DNA of 64,000 nt from Spongilla lacustris (Eukaryota > Porifera > Demospongiae > Spongillida > Spongillidae), in the NCBI GenBank assembly GCA_949361645.1, contig OX442427.1, positions 5,940,757 to 6,004,756 on the forward strand, in the 5' to 3' direction. Each line of letters opens with the position of its first letter. Position 1 is the stretch's first letter. The notes below the pieces were generated by a model. The model was not told the origin of the DNA. It saw only the letters and a program-made list of their open reading frames with translations, and did no database searches. Positions 33,061 through 53,929 of the stretch are shown piece by piece. Position numbers and translations under genes: made by a program.

Positions 33061-34227
33061 CTATTGCCGCCCCATGCATGCACTTTTCAAATATATATGT
33101 ACATGTTGTTTGGGATTTTCTATTCTATAGCACAGATGCCATCTCAACTTCTGTCTGTTAAAACCCATGCAGATGTATATTTATGTATACGTATAAGTCA
33201 TAAATTAAATCAACTGAAGAGCACACGAATTTGGAACATGCACTTACACTACACGTGGCTTCCAACTTATGTCCATTCGAACAGTGGATGACAATATAAC
33301 AATAAATGGCTGGAAATATGTTCTGGGGGCGATTATATAAATGTACATAGGGAAGGAACTTATACCTATAGCCGGCTAGGGGACAAAATAAAAGCTACTC
33401 AACAGTATATCAATGATGTGATTTATATAACCGTCTTTGTCGTATTTTCTAAACGAATGCACAGCAGTTTAGTATTACATATACAATGTATATCATGATC
33501 GATACATGTACATTTGGAACTAATAATATAGGCCACATAAAATAAATCACTTGTTTCTCATCCCCGCCCGCCTCAATTTCTTTGGCCCACCTAAATATTT
33601 GTAGTTACATATTAAAAGCCTGCTCACGTGCGAACTTTGCCGCCATAAACGCGTGCTCCCGACCATGCTAGCTTGCAACTAACATGCATGCAGAAAAAAA
33701 GACCTGTTCCAAAGTGAATAGTCTTTAATGGTAATTATAATTAATTGAGTATTCATTTTATTAATTGGTGTTAAAAATGTAAATTACAATTCCTAGTGGT
33801 TATCCGGTAGTCACCGCCAACTGTAACGACATTGTACACGTAGCTACTATAATCTAGGCCTCCCAGACGCCGCCTTAATGCAGTTTTTGCGTAGAGTTTT
33901 TGGAGTTTTTGTAAATTGGGTCGGATAGGCGAGCTTGCAGCGCTCCTAGCCGATCGAGACGAATGCCTCCCGTACCTTCCTCACCCTGCAAGCATTTGTT
34001 AGTTTGAAATTATTGTCGTCCGCTGGGCCAGGGCGCGGGGTACGTGTACGGTTCAATAATTGGGACAGTGTCCAGCAAAATCGGGCTTGTGAGGTTATAA
34101 TTTTATCACTATAAGAATTGCATGTTACACTGAACAACACATCTTTGCAACGGTACAACCTTTTCCTTTAAAAGTTCGTATACACTTGTTCTCACGTCAT
34201 CTCTCTATGTGGAAATCGATTTTAGTG
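33061..34227. other. Intergenic, nothing recognised
   Basis: AT-rich unique sequence. The stretch 33880-34020 is more GC-rich but gives no supported exon. Confidence 0.3.
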
Positions 34228-35205
34228 CTCTAAAAAGCCTCTAATTATTTTCCATGCCGCGAGTACAAAGATCGCTAACCCAACGGGTTAGAATTCAACA
34301 TTTCTCCATGTACAAGTGTGGAAAACGGGTTGTACATAGGAGTCCTGTAGCTATTGATTCGTTAAATTCTGTACCACCCGTTACGGAGATACAGTTGAAC
34401 AAACGACGTGCATGTTTTCCCACTTGATTCGCGCCAATGATTTTGACAAAATCTCAATGTACAGTAGCGGCTCACTAATAAGACCACCCCGGGACAATCG
34501 GATCTTGTGGTAAAACTCGCCAATACGACCGTTTCGGTCTTACTGGCGAGTTTCCCGCCTTTCGAAATGCGCTTTGATTAGAATACCAGTAGCAGATAAA
34601 CAAACGAATCGTAACAAAATAACAGCTGGAAGGATGAACAATTATGCCAAGGATTGTAAAGCAAGCTTAGAGCTGGCTCGTGTGTGTCATAGACATTGCT
34701 AACTTCATGAGTACGGAATCGTCGATATTCTCCGCAATCAAATGCATGGTGGGTACCAACTGTATTAGGAAACCACTTCATTGATCGCCTGTTTAGAGAA
34801 AGAAAGGTACGCAAAAACGCCCCTCCAATATTTATACACTAGTGGTCTTATTAGACGGTGGTCGGATTGGCGAAGTGGTCTTATAATCGGGCGGTTAAGT
34901 GGTCTTATTACCGCGTGGTCTGATTAGTGAGCCGCTACTGTATGGGGAGGCGGTGATTATATCTTATAGGCGCGAATCAAGCGGGAAAACATGCATGTAG
35001 TTTGCTCAACTGAATCTCTGTAACGGATGATACAGAAACTAACGAACAGGACAAATCAATAGCTACATGCAGGACTCCTCTATGCGCACTCCGAATTTGA
35101 CGCGTTTTCAACATTCGTACATGGCAAGATGTGAAATTCTAACCTGTTGGATTTAATAGCGATCTTTGCACTGACGGCATAGAAAATAATTAGAGCTCCA
35201 AAATG
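34228..35205. mobile_element. Outer inverted repeat, arms about 210-250 bp
   Basis: The left arm 34228-34440 and right arm 34958-35205 are diverged reverse complements. Shared landmarks are CTCTAATTATTTTC, CAAAGATCGCTA, GGTTAGAATT, CCATGTAC, AGGAGTCCTG, TAGCTATTGATT, CCGTTAC and GATTCGCG. The loop is occupied by a second element (34460-34942). Confidence 0.82.
34460..34942. mobile_element. Nested 479-bp Tc1/pogo-like MITE
   Basis: The termini CAGTAGCGGCTCACTAAT and ATTAGTGAGCCGCTACTG are exact 18-bp complements with TA on both outer sides (34460-34461 and 34941-34942), the hallmark of Tc1/mariner-pogo integration. Inside is a hairpin around AACTCGCCA/TGGCGAGTT (about 34515-34551). No transposase is encoded. 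It sits in the loop of the larger inverted repeat. Confidence 0.85.
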
Positions 35206-35655
35206 CAGCTGTAAGTTGCCTCGCGCTTTGCATGCACTCAATAAATCGGAAGACATGAATAAATATAACAACGAATAGAATAGTCAGTAAATACCGGTAC
35301 GGCAAAGGGTATTACGCTGCTCAGTGCCTGGCGCCCCGTCCCAGTTGCCCCACCACACCACCAGAAATATCTTACTTACACCGGCACTGCGAACGTGCAC
35401 ATGCCCTTGTATATCAACCATGCGCTATGTTAATGACCCTTATCACTCACCATTCTAAGCTCTGCCATGTATACAATTGCGACGGGAGCACCTGGGAAAT
35501 CACCGTCCAATTAGGTTGTCACGGACCTATGTCTTCAACAGCGAGCTTCGATCGATCGCAAGGTATGCTCACTGCCGAAATAGCCGAAGCTATACGCAAC
35601 TAGCTTGATACATTACAAAACCATCTTTAAGTACCTATAAACAGTAACACAAGAG
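35206..35655. other. Intergenic, nothing recognised
   Basis: No gene or repeat recognised. Confidence 0.3.
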
Positions 35656-35800
35656 TTCAATTACGCACAATAGTCTATGGATTAGCTATCCAACCGTAGA
35701 GTTCACTCTCACTTAAGCAATATTCAATTAACACGTAGGACTGAATAGGCTTTCCCGGGTTCTCAATCCCTATTGCGTAACATCTTCCAATTTGAAGTTG
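35656..35800. repeat. Direct repeat, left copy, flanking a minisatellite
   Basis: Contains CACAATAGTCTATGGATTAG and, further on, TAACACGTAGGACTGAATAG followed by GCTTTCCCGG. The same blocks recur in order at 36838-36965. Confidence 0.85.
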
Positions 35801-35865
35801 GATTTTCCAATCATGTTGCTATTCATAATAATTTGCAAGGCAACACAGCTATCTAGTGACGCCAG

Positions 35866-36784
35866 CATGGCTATCTACACATCTCTCCTGACACCCTCCA
35901 TGCACCAGCATGGCTATCTCCCTGACACCCTCCATGCACCAGCATGGCTATCTCCCTGACACCCTCCATGCACCAGCATGGCTATCTCCCTGACACCCTC
36001 CATGCACCAGCATGGCTATCTCCCTGACACCCTCCATGCACCAGCATGGCTATCTAAACATTACTCCTGACTCCCTCCATGCACCAGCATGGCTATCTAA
36101 ACATTACTCCTGACACCCTCCATGCACCAGCATGGCTATCTGCACATTACTCCTGACACCCCGGCTCCATACACCAGCATGGCTATCTGCACATTACTCC
36201 TGACACCCTCCATGCACCAGCATGGCTATCTACACATTACTCCTGACACCCTCCATGCACCAGCATGGCTATCTGCACATTACTCCTGACACCCTCCATA
36301 CACCAGCATGGCTATCTGCACATTACTCCTGACACCCTCCATACACCAGCATGGCTATCTGCACATTACTCCTGACACCCTCCATACACCAGCATGGCTA
36401 TCTGCACATTACTCCTGACACCCTCCATACACCAGCATGGCTATCTGCACATTACTCCTGACACCCTCCATACACCAGCATGGCTATCTGCACATTACTC
36501 CTGACACCCTCCATACACCAGCATGGCTATCTGCACATTACTCCTGACACCCTCCATACACCAGCATGGCTATCTGCACATTACTCCTGACACCCTCCAT
36601 ACACCAGCATGGCTATCTGCACATTACTCCTGACACCCTCCATACACCAGCATGGCTATCTGCACATTACTCCTGACACCCTCCATACACCAGCATGGCT
36701 ATCTGCACATTACTCCTGACACCCTCCATACACCAGCATGGCTATCTGCACATTACTCCTGACACCCTCCATACACCAGCACCA
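35866..36784. repeat. 43-bp minisatellite, about 22 copies
   Basis: Main unit CATGGCTATCTGCACATTAC plus TCCTGACACCCTCCATACACCAG (43 bp). Early units are a shortened 34-bp form lacking the middle (ATCTCCCTGACACC). Regular but without unique spacers, so not a CRISPR. Confidence 0.95.
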
Positions 36785-36837
36785 GCATGAATAGCCTGCC
36801 TGAATAGTGTAAATAGATGTGTAGATAGCAGGGCTAT

Positions 36838-36965
36838 CTACGCACAATAGTCTATGGATTAGTTATCCAACCAGACCCGCCGGCTAAGCAATATTCAATT
36901 AACACGTAGGACTGAATAGGCTTTCCCGGACTCAGCTAAGTTCCCAATCCCCTACATAGATCTAA
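36838..36965. repeat. Direct repeat, right copy
   Basis: Second copy of the 35656-35800 sequence, about 1.18 kb downstream, on the far side of the 43-bp array. Confidence 0.85.
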
Positions 36966-37730
36966 TGCGTAAACTAATGGTCCGGGTACGTGTATATTTT
37001 GGCCAAATCGTAATTTCTTGATTCCTGGTTGCCGACTGTCATGTATCCATATTGCTTACTGTGTCGTTTCCTGCATTCTCATGCATGGTGCTCGCAAGGG
37101 AACGTATCACCACGAGAATAAGGTATTATTGGAATGTAGATTTATTTTTGCTCTTTCCAATGATTTATAAATATGCAGCTTAAATCACAATTTCCAACTA
37201 TCTACTGTTAAAATATATATATTCATGAATAGGTAACATACTTGTGAATAGGTACAGTCTAACATGGCACAACAACATGCAAACATGCATGCACACAACA
37301 TGACATACATTGTAGAGAGTCATAAGAGGAGATTGGTGAGACACTTCTGGCCAACATTGCATTCTGCCTCATGAGGGTGAGGCTGTATGGCCCACCTCAC
37401 TCAGTGGTCAGCATAACTGGGTTTTTTCTGCAAACACATGCATATGTGTGGCTCCATTGCCTCATCCCTCAACACTCCCACAACCAAAGGATGCATGGCT
37501 CTCCTCTAGGAGTACATGCAGTATCATTCGCCGCTTCTCCCATCCCATCAGCATGGTCAAAAGGTTTGAACTCAATGTCAACATGCAAGGGTATTAGAAT
37601 GTCAATGTGGTCTGGCGATTTGCGGTAGAATGTAATATAATTGCTACTAGATATTCATGGTAGGTCAGCCCCACCCACAGCTTTAATTATACGGATAGTA
37701 AACATCTTACCACATTTATATTTAACCAAG
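36966..37730. other. Upstream region of ACOX3
   Basis: Presumed promoter and 5' untranslated region. No TATA box or known motif is assigned and no other exon recognised. Confidence 0.35.
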
Positions 37731-46720
<8,990 letters not shown>

Positions 46721-46841
46721 GCTTATGTGTACCAGGTATAATATATATTTTTTATCTTTACCTATATGATTCTTATTGTGCATATTTTTTAAATAATACC
46801 GAATTGGATACCAAATGCTGGTACGTAACCTAGTTATATTG

Positions 46842-47846
46842 TCAATGTTGTGTGCAGAAGACCTCTGCCATGAACTCCCTAAACATCTCCTCGGCTCCAG
46901 GCTCCTTCCACTGCAAAGCAACGTTCACCGGGATGCCTGCGGTGTCGTTAACCTTTGTGTAGCCTGCCTCGTCCGTCACCACTTTCAGCTCCTCGTACTC
47001 CGCTAGGTACTCGCCGGCATTGGAAAGCAGCATCAGCGTAGCCACGGCGTCGTAGAATACAGGGCTCACGTGCCAGTTGTCGTGAATCATGAACTGCCAA
47101 AACGGGAAGAAGTAGCCGAAGGTTTGAACAAGAGCCCCGGAGACCTTGTTCGCAGTCTGGCATTCCAGAAACAGCTTCCTGGATGAGGGTGGGGTGAGGA
47201 AGGCATCGATGCAGGTGTCCAGCGGAGCCACCCTCACGCTCCACCCCGCCCTCATCACTTGATCGGCGCATGCGGGGCACAGCACGACGTTGTACTCGGG
47301 GCTGACCGTAGGCGAATAGAAGTACCCGAGGCGGAAGGATCCCGCCATCATCGTGACCCTCGCCTTGCGGACGACGCTCGGATGCTGGAGGAGGAGCCGC
47401 GGAAAGTTTGTCAGCGGCCCGAGAGCGAGAATCTCCACCACACCTTCCGAGCCGCGTATGACCTCCGCCATCTTCGCTATTCCGTCCTCGTAAACGCCAC
47501 CGACGTAGGAAGACAAAGGGAAGTCGCTCGCCCAGTCAAACAGTGGGCGCTCGGTTATGTGATCCGTCGGCACGCCTATCCCGATCGGAATGTGGCTCGT
47601 CCCGGCAAGCGTCAGCAGCTTGGCCGCGACCGCGGCCCTCGCGCGTGTGTCATCGCTGCATGTGACAAGCAGCCTCACGTCCAGCTCGCTGGAGAGGAGA
47701 GCGAGCGCGATGGCCGGGAAGTCGTCATGGAACGACCCTATGTCCGTGTCGATGATAACTGGAGTGCGTCTGTGCTGGTCTTTGCAATTGATACCTATAG
47801 CGCTTGACAAGAACAGCAGAAATACCTTCCACATCTGTTCGGCCAT
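46842..47846 (-). CDS. Secreted inosine/uridine nucleoside-hydrolase-like protein
   Basis: A 334-codon single-exon frame starts at ATG 47846-47844; the open frame upstream begins only with GTG. Residues 1-21 (MAEQMWKVFLLFLSSAIGINC) look like a signal peptide. The family's N-terminal calcium motif is present in variant form, DTDIGSFHDD (33-42) instead of DTDPGxDD. LALGPLTN (about 140-147) and SPEYNVV (about 182-188) match the core. Near the C-terminus, FYDAVAT (264-270) keeps the metal-binding Asp but has Tyr where the catalytic His usually sits. Classical members split ribonucleosides into ribose and base; this one may have altered or lost activity. It is convergent with ACOX3, with 121 bp between stop codons. 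Confidence 0.85.
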   Translation of the reverse strand: MAEQMWKVFLLFLSSAIGINCKDQHRRTPVIIDTDIGSFHDDFPAIALALLSSELDVRLLVTCSDDTRARAAVAAKLLTLAGTSHIPIGIGVPTDHITERPLFDWASDFPLSSYVGGVYEDGIAKMAEVIRGSEGVVEILALGPLTNFPRLLLQHPSVVRKARVTMMAGSFRLGYFYSPTVSPEYNVVLCPACADQVMRAGWSVRVAPLDTCIDAFLTPPSSRKLFLECQTANKVSGALVQTFGYFFPFWQFMIHDNWHVSPVFYDAVATLMLLSNAGEYLAEYEELKVVTDEAGYTKVNDTAGIPVNVALQWKEPGAEEMFREFMAEVFCTQH

Positions 47847-47959
47847 AGCGAGTCGCAAAAAGGTGGATCTGGCAGCATGCGTCACTTGACGTCACGACTT
47901 CAGCTTGAGGTCATGCGAGCAATAAAAGTTCGACAACAATAGCACTGACAGGATAATAC

Positions 47960-47998
47960 CATAGATTATTTAGGGTTACGTAGTCTAAATAATCTATG
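47960..47998. other. Perfect 14-bp hairpin between two genes
   Basis: CATAGATTATTTAG and CTAAATAATCTATG are exact complements around an 11-base loop. It lies 114 bp upstream of the nucleoside-hydrolase start and 31 bp beyond the MEIOB stop. It could be a MEIOB 3'-end structure, a promoter element, or a tiny MITE remnant. Confidence 0.75.
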
Positions 47999-48028
47999 AA
48001 CATATTGTTGCGTCTTGCACGTGTGGAG

Positions 48029-49069
48029 CTATGGATGGTTTTGGGCAGCAGCATCTTCTAGGTTCTGTATCACTTCTGCAGGGTCGGCAATCTGCATGCA
48101 CAGTACCCTGACTGTTGGCTTCCTCTGCTCAGATGCAGGAAGCACACACTGCCAATGACCAGAACAGTACAATGACCACACAAACTAGCATGTATTCTAT
48201 ATGATGCACCCCACCTTGCAGTACACTTTAAACCTCTCCAACACAAGGCTGGCCTTTAGCTCCGTTCTTTCGGAGTCACTCACCTCCAGAAACTCCTGTG
48301 GCTGGAGATGTGAGGCAGTATTATTCACTTCTGCTTACTTTGCGGTCCCCAAAACAAATTTTGTCTGACCCAACTTTGAAATGCTAATAATGCTTAGGTC
48401 TAAGGGTCAGCATCACTGTGCCAGCCAATCAATGGTAGGCTCAGCTAATACGTTCATAACCCTGTAACAACTTAGCCTTTGCTTGACAACATAACTAGAT
48501 AATCGTGTGATGACAACAAAATAGTTAAGCCTCTATTCTGATCCAAGCCCCCCTCCCCCTCCCCCATTAACCCTAAATTTAGACTCATGACATAATTACT
48601 ACAACCCCAAAGTCATATACACACATGCGCATGGGCCATACACCACCCTTTCCGTAATACTCACTGTGTACTTGTTGAGAAGCTCCATGGCAACCTGTCC
48701 CGTGATTCTCACGCCACTTACGCTCCCGGTACAGTCGGCCAACGACACCCTCAGGTCGTACTGCGGCTCACATGAGAACTCTTTAGAGCAGCAAGACTTG
48801 TTAGAGCACGACTTGCTGCCCTCGGGCACACGATACTTGCACGCTATGCTGGAGTTGGAGGGTGGGATGGGGGCATGTAAAGGGTGCAGGGAGGGTGCCA
48901 CGCCTACCATCTGAATGCCACAGCAGCATGGATCCCTTCATCGATGTCCAAAGACATGAGGACGGCAAACAGAATGCAGGAGAATGTGGCTCCACCCCCT
49001 TCCTGCTTTTGCTGGTGCTGTGTCAGCTGTTTGATAGTGTACACCGTTGAGATGGACTTGACTGGAGCC

Positions 49070-49119
<50 letters not shown>

Positions 49120-49919
49120 CACACGTTAGAACAATGTGGAGGTGTTACAACAGATCACAACACATGTATGGACAGTCGTGCTCTTACATCTGCGTGAGCA
49201 TTAAATAGGAGCATGTGACAAGGCACTATTTCGCTCCACATGTTGAACATGCTCAAATGTCGATTTATCTAATGTGGACCAACATGAAATGTTTGCACAA
49301 CACACCAACCATCATCTGGGTCCCCATCTTCCAGCAAGGACGGCTCCTCCAGCTGGATCTTCTGTGCAAACTGGTAGAGCAGATGGGCCTCACGGCAGTC
49401 TTAACAGGAAGCAGGCATATCATCACTTCACCCCACATCTATACCCCCCTTTGATACCCCTTTGACTTAACAAGTGTCAATGTACACAAACATTCCAAAC
49501 ATTCAGTCCCACCACCACAATACCACAACATTAACATTTCATATACCAGGGTTTGTTGTGATGATAGATTTCGGATCACAGGAAGCCACCATAGAATTGC
49601 GATACGTATCAAAAGAGACCTTGACATCCACACCAAAGATGACTGGAGAGATACAAAAGAACACGGGGAGGTTCTAAATAGAATCATGATGATGTCATGT
49701 TTACCATTATCCCTGGGTGTCCAGGTCTGGGCAAGTTCAATCAGCTCCTTGTCCCAGCTGGGGTAACAGGTAAGGAATGGTGCTGCTTATGTCAGCCCTT
49801 CTTTGACAGTGCACTCACATAAGGAGGAAGAAGCTATGGCAGCCTGGGTCCATTAACTTCACTTCACACAATTTCAGGGGTTTCCCAGTCTTAGATGTCA
49901 TCTGGCGAGGAGTGCCAGG

Positions 49920-50012
<93 letters not shown>

Positions 50013-53000
50013 CGTGTATGACAGTGTATATGTGTAGAAGCATTGGCATGTGTGTGTTTGCACACATGAGCATGTGTGCAAGTGCGTTATTACGAACATT
50101 AAACTGGGAATGCACATTAATTGCATTCCTCTCTACCCCTCCACACACACACACACAAACATATGCACATAATCATTAGGCTATCGCACAAAGCTGGGGT
50201 GGTCTAGACAGCAGCTTGCTATACACTGGGCTCAGACAGCTAAAGTGTAAATCTTTTAGCTGCATGTCCTCACATCTCTGACCACCGCTAGGATGTTGAT
50301 GTGAGTGCCCTCCAGGGATGTGCCATTGGCCAAGATATCGCTGAGGGTGTAGTAGTCATTGGAGGGGCGGAGGGGAACGTGGGCCAAGGAGGTGTACTCT
50401 GTGTAGTCCCACCCACTGTACTGGGCCACCTCTGAGTGGGCCTCACTGATGTTCACCTGGTACTGACTGATGAGGAAGGGGGGGGGGGGGGGGGAAGGGA
50501 GAGGAGGGAGAGGGAGGAGAAGGAGGGGAGGGGAGGGGTGGGAGGAGAGGGGGAAGGAAGAGAGGGAAGGGGAGGGAGAAGAGGGGAGGGGAGGGGAGGG
50601 GAGGGGAGGGGAGGGGAGGGGAGGGGAGGGGAGGGGAGGGGAGGGGAGGGGAGGGGAGGGGAGGGGAGGGGAGGGGAGGGGAGGGGAGGGGAGGGGAGGG
50701 GAGGGGAGGGGAGGGGAGGGGAGGGGAGGGGAGGGGAGGGGAGGGGAGGGGAGGGGAGGGGAGGGGAGGGGAGGGGAGGGGAGGGGAGGGGAGGGGAGGG
50801 GAGGGGAGGGGAGGGGAGGGGAGGGGAGGGGAGGGGAGGGGAGGGGAGGGGAGGGGAGGGGAGGGGAGGGGAGGGGAGGGGAGGGGAGGGGAGGGGAGGG
50901 GAGGGGAGGGGAGGGGAGGGGAGGGGAGGGGAGGGGAGGGGAGGGGAGGGGAGGGGAGGGGAGGGGAGGGGAGGGGAGGGGAGGGGAGGGGAGGGGAGGG
51001 GAGGGGAGGGGAGGGGAGGGGAGGGGAGGGGAGGGGAGAGGTCATGACCTCATCCACACTTATCTTCCAAGTCACTCTACTGTCCAAAATAAGGCTCATC
51101 TCCCCCCTCTCTCCTCCCTCTCCTCCCTACCCCTTCCCACCTTGGAGTCCAAGGCTTCCACCGCTCCTCCTGCTCCCCTATCTGCTTGGTCATCACCTGA
51201 CATTGCCTTAGCTCAACTGTGACAGAGAGGAGGGTGGAGGGAGGGTGCGGAATAAGGGAGGGTGGAGGGATAGAGGGAGGGTGGAGGGATAGAGGGAGGG
51301 TGTGGAATAAGGGGAGGGTGGAGGGATAGAGGGAGGGTGTGGAATAAGGGGAGGGTGGAGGGATAGAGGGAGGGTGTGGAATAAGGGGAGGGTGGAGGGA
51401 TAGAGGGAGGGTGTGGAATAAGGGGAGGGTGGAGGGATAGAGGGAGGGTGTGGAATAAGGGGAGGGTGGAGGGATAGAGGGAGGGTGTGGAATAAGGGGA
51501 GGGTGGAGGGATAGAGGGAGGGTGTGGAACATGGGAAGGGTGTGGAATAAGGGGAGGGTGGAGGATAGAGGGAGGGTGTGGAATATGGGGAGGGTGGAGG
51601 GATAGAGGGAGGGTGTGGAATAAGGGGAGGGTGGAGGGATAGAGGGAGGGTGTGGAATAAGGGGAGGGTGGAGGGATAGAGGGAGGGTGTGGAATAAGGG
51701 GAGGGTGGAGGGATAGAGGGAGGGTGTGGAATAAGGGGAGGGTGGAGGGATAGAGGGAGGGTGTGGAATAAGGGGAGGGTGGAGGGATAGAGGGAGGGTG
51801 TGGAATAAGGGGAGGGTGGAGGGATAGAGGGAGGGTGTGGAATAAGGGGAGGGTGGAGGGATAGAGGGAGGGTGTGGAACATGGGAAGGGTGTGGAATAA
51901 GGGGAGGGTGGAGGATAGAGGGAGGGTGTGGAATATGGGGAGGGTGGAGGGATAGAGGGAGGGTGTGGAATATGGGGAGGGTGGAGGGATAGAGGGAGGG
52001 TGTGGAATAAGGGGAGGGTGGAGGGATAGAGGGAGGGTGTGGAATATGGGGAGGGTGGAGGGATAGAGGGAGGGTGTGGAATAAGGGGAGGGCAGAGGGA
52101 TAGAGGGAGGGTGTGGAATAAGGGGAGGGTGGAGGGATAGAGGGAGGATGTGGAATATGGGGATGAATTGAGGTGGAAGTTAAGGAATGGAGGGAAATGG
52201 CACAGACCTGTCAGCACTAGTTGACCTTAATACTTAACAAGGCAATAAGCACGACACAGAAGGATGCTCAATTACCACTTCATCATTAGGATAGAAACAT
52301 TAGCAGGTACAAAGGCATCAGCTGCATGGATGTAAGGACACACAAGTGGTGGGAGGGGCATGTGAGAACCAGCAAATTTCTACCTGTTACGAGTGGATTT
52401 GTGAGGTACAACAAGTATTTTATAAAATAATTTCAGCATGTGTGCAGCAAGAAGGCATTTCAATCATATGCATAGTTACTTAAGTAATAACAATAAGCTG
52501 TCGTTATGACTCGTTTCCTGTTTAGTGAAGGTAGAAAATGAACTGGTGCAATTTGAAGGTGGGCAGGACTAAATGTATCACAAACTATCACTGATTTGTA
52601 AACTTGCTACTTTGTCTTTTTGAAATCACTTTTTAAATTTCTGAAACATCTTACGACATACACTAACTAACCAATTTAACTAACCATTACAACTTACCAA
52701 CATCACATATCTTGAAGCTTTGGAAAATTGTCTTGATGTGCATCTCAGTCCCCCAACATGTTACATTGACGTAGTCCGAAGGAGAGTCTCTGACAGTGAA
52801 ACTGAAGTTGGATCTCTGTGCTCCTGGATCTGGGTCAATATAAACACACAGGTTCACCAAAACAAAAAAGTGGGGTTTTGAAAAGTTTAGCCATTTAACA
52901 AGGCTATTGTAACATACTTTTCTTGTCTGGAAATGAGTGAATGCTTTGTTTAGTGATCACTATGCCAACAAGTACCTAAATGGAGACACCATTAATTTTT

Positions 53001-53404
53001 GACGGTCATGAGGTATCCCAAACTTTTAATCCCACCCATACTACGCCCACACCCTTTGTGGGAATGACTTCAACCACCAACTGATCATGATTGTCATGAA
53101 ACAGCATTAAAAGAAATGACATGAACTTTCTGGCTAAACCCTAATCCCTCCCTCCGCAACCCTCCCAACCACGACATGAGGCCTCGTACACGTGTACACG
53201 ACACTATAGAAAATAAAATAAAATAATATACCGGTAATATTCTACAAGTATACTAGTAAGCAGTCCGCCGCGGGTTCAATGAATTTCACTCCCACCTACC
53301 GTGTTCGGTTGATGTGGCACAAGGTCCTTAATTAGGGTTTTCCCCGGCTTTGCTGCTGCACTGTCATCAGTCCAGCGGCGGGACCCACTGCATAGGTTAG
53401 ACAT
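48029..53404 (-). CDS. MEIOB: MEIOB homologue (meiotic OB-fold protein), 13 exons, complete
   Basis: Exons on the minus strand: 53404-53300, 52975-52918, 52829-52698, 51216-51141, 50466-50274, 49919-49819, 49757-49705, 49642-49547, 49399-49310, 49061-48908, 48848-48665, 48301-48215, 48124-48029. They sum to 1425 nt (474 residues) with all phases compatible; human MEIOB is about 440-470. Matching blocks include [72 protein letters not shown] with SIITTNP, and a C-terminal OB domain with a Cys-rich zinc ribbon (CIACKY...SCSNKSCC). MEIOB binds single-stranded DNA with SPATA22 and RPA during meiotic recombination, so germline expression is expected. Exon 2 is only 58 nt. Introns 3 and 4 are swollen by tandem repeats. 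Confidence 0.95.
49071..49123. repeat. (CA)n next to the MEIOB exon 10 acceptor
   Basis: On the plus strand, CA units begin ten bases beyond the acceptor of exon 10; in the gene's sense they form (GT)n just upstream of the 3' splice site. Confidence 0.93.
49921..50007. repeat. (TG)n forming the MEIOB exon 6 acceptor
   Basis: In the gene's sense the intron ends in (CA)n and CACACAG, so the 3' splice site is the last unit of the repeat and there is no ordinary polypyrimidine tract. Confidence 0.93.
50475..51040. repeat. (GGGGA)n in MEIOB intron 4
   Basis: Imperfect GGAGAGGGA units, then about 91 near-perfect GGGGA units from 50582. The gene-sense strand is (TCCCC)n, a very long pyrimidine tract directly upstream of exon 5. 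Confidence 0.96.
51226..52160. repeat. 37-bp minisatellite in MEIOB intron 3, about 25 copies
   Basis: Units made of GGGGAGGGTGGAGGGATAGA and GGGAGGGTGTGGAATAA. A variant block with GGAACATGGGAAGGG occurs near 51525 and again near 51870, showing a higher-order duplication of about 345 bp. Confidence 0.94.
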
Positions 53405-53715
53405 CCGCGCCGCAAGCTGTTCGCCAGCTGGAAGATACCGCCAGAGTTCTTTTTAACGCGCAAAGAGCTTTCTTGCTATAACTTTTTTTAAAATTGATTT
53501 TAAAAAAACAATTATGCATCTGGCCGAGGGAATTTTGAAATTTTAACCAGGTGCTAGACCTGGGGAGGTCTAGTGGTATACATATCTTTTTGGATGCCCC
53601 AAAGGTGGGACATTTGAAAGAAGGTCGGCCTTATAATTATAATTATGTTTATCCCATGCGGTTTTAGCAAGGCCGGCCGTTTCGTAATCTATAAAGCTTA
53701 CTCAGTAACGTCTTT
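53405..53715. other. MEIOB upstream region
   Basis: Presumed MEIOB promoter; the 311 bp up to the foldback element contain no recognised gene. Confidence 0.35.
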
Positions 53716-53929
53716 AGGTGCGTACGAATAACTGCATGGAAGCTGGCACCACATTCCCCAGCACCACATTCCACACCAATTATCGCAAAAACATCCCGAG
53801 CGGCTCGGATCGCAATGAATATCATTTATTGATCTCATTTGAACGATGCGATGGTCTAGTAATCCGTCTTCTATCCTGAACCAAATAAGCGATATTCTAG
53901 TAATCCTGCGCCGCAATAGCATCTTCATA

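Noticed and set aside
34578..34814. 78-residue minus-strand frame inside the nested MITE
   Set aside because: No resemblance to a transposase and no start context; element looks non-autonomous.
35866..36784. CRISPR-like array of 43-bp units
   Set aside because: Spacer part is identical in all copies; ordinary minisatellite.
50436..52217. Gly/Arg/Glu- and Pro/Ser-rich frames over 200 residues
   Set aside because: They run through intronic GGGGA and 37-bp repeats of MEIOB; only the short exons inside (50274-50466, 51141-51216) are coding.
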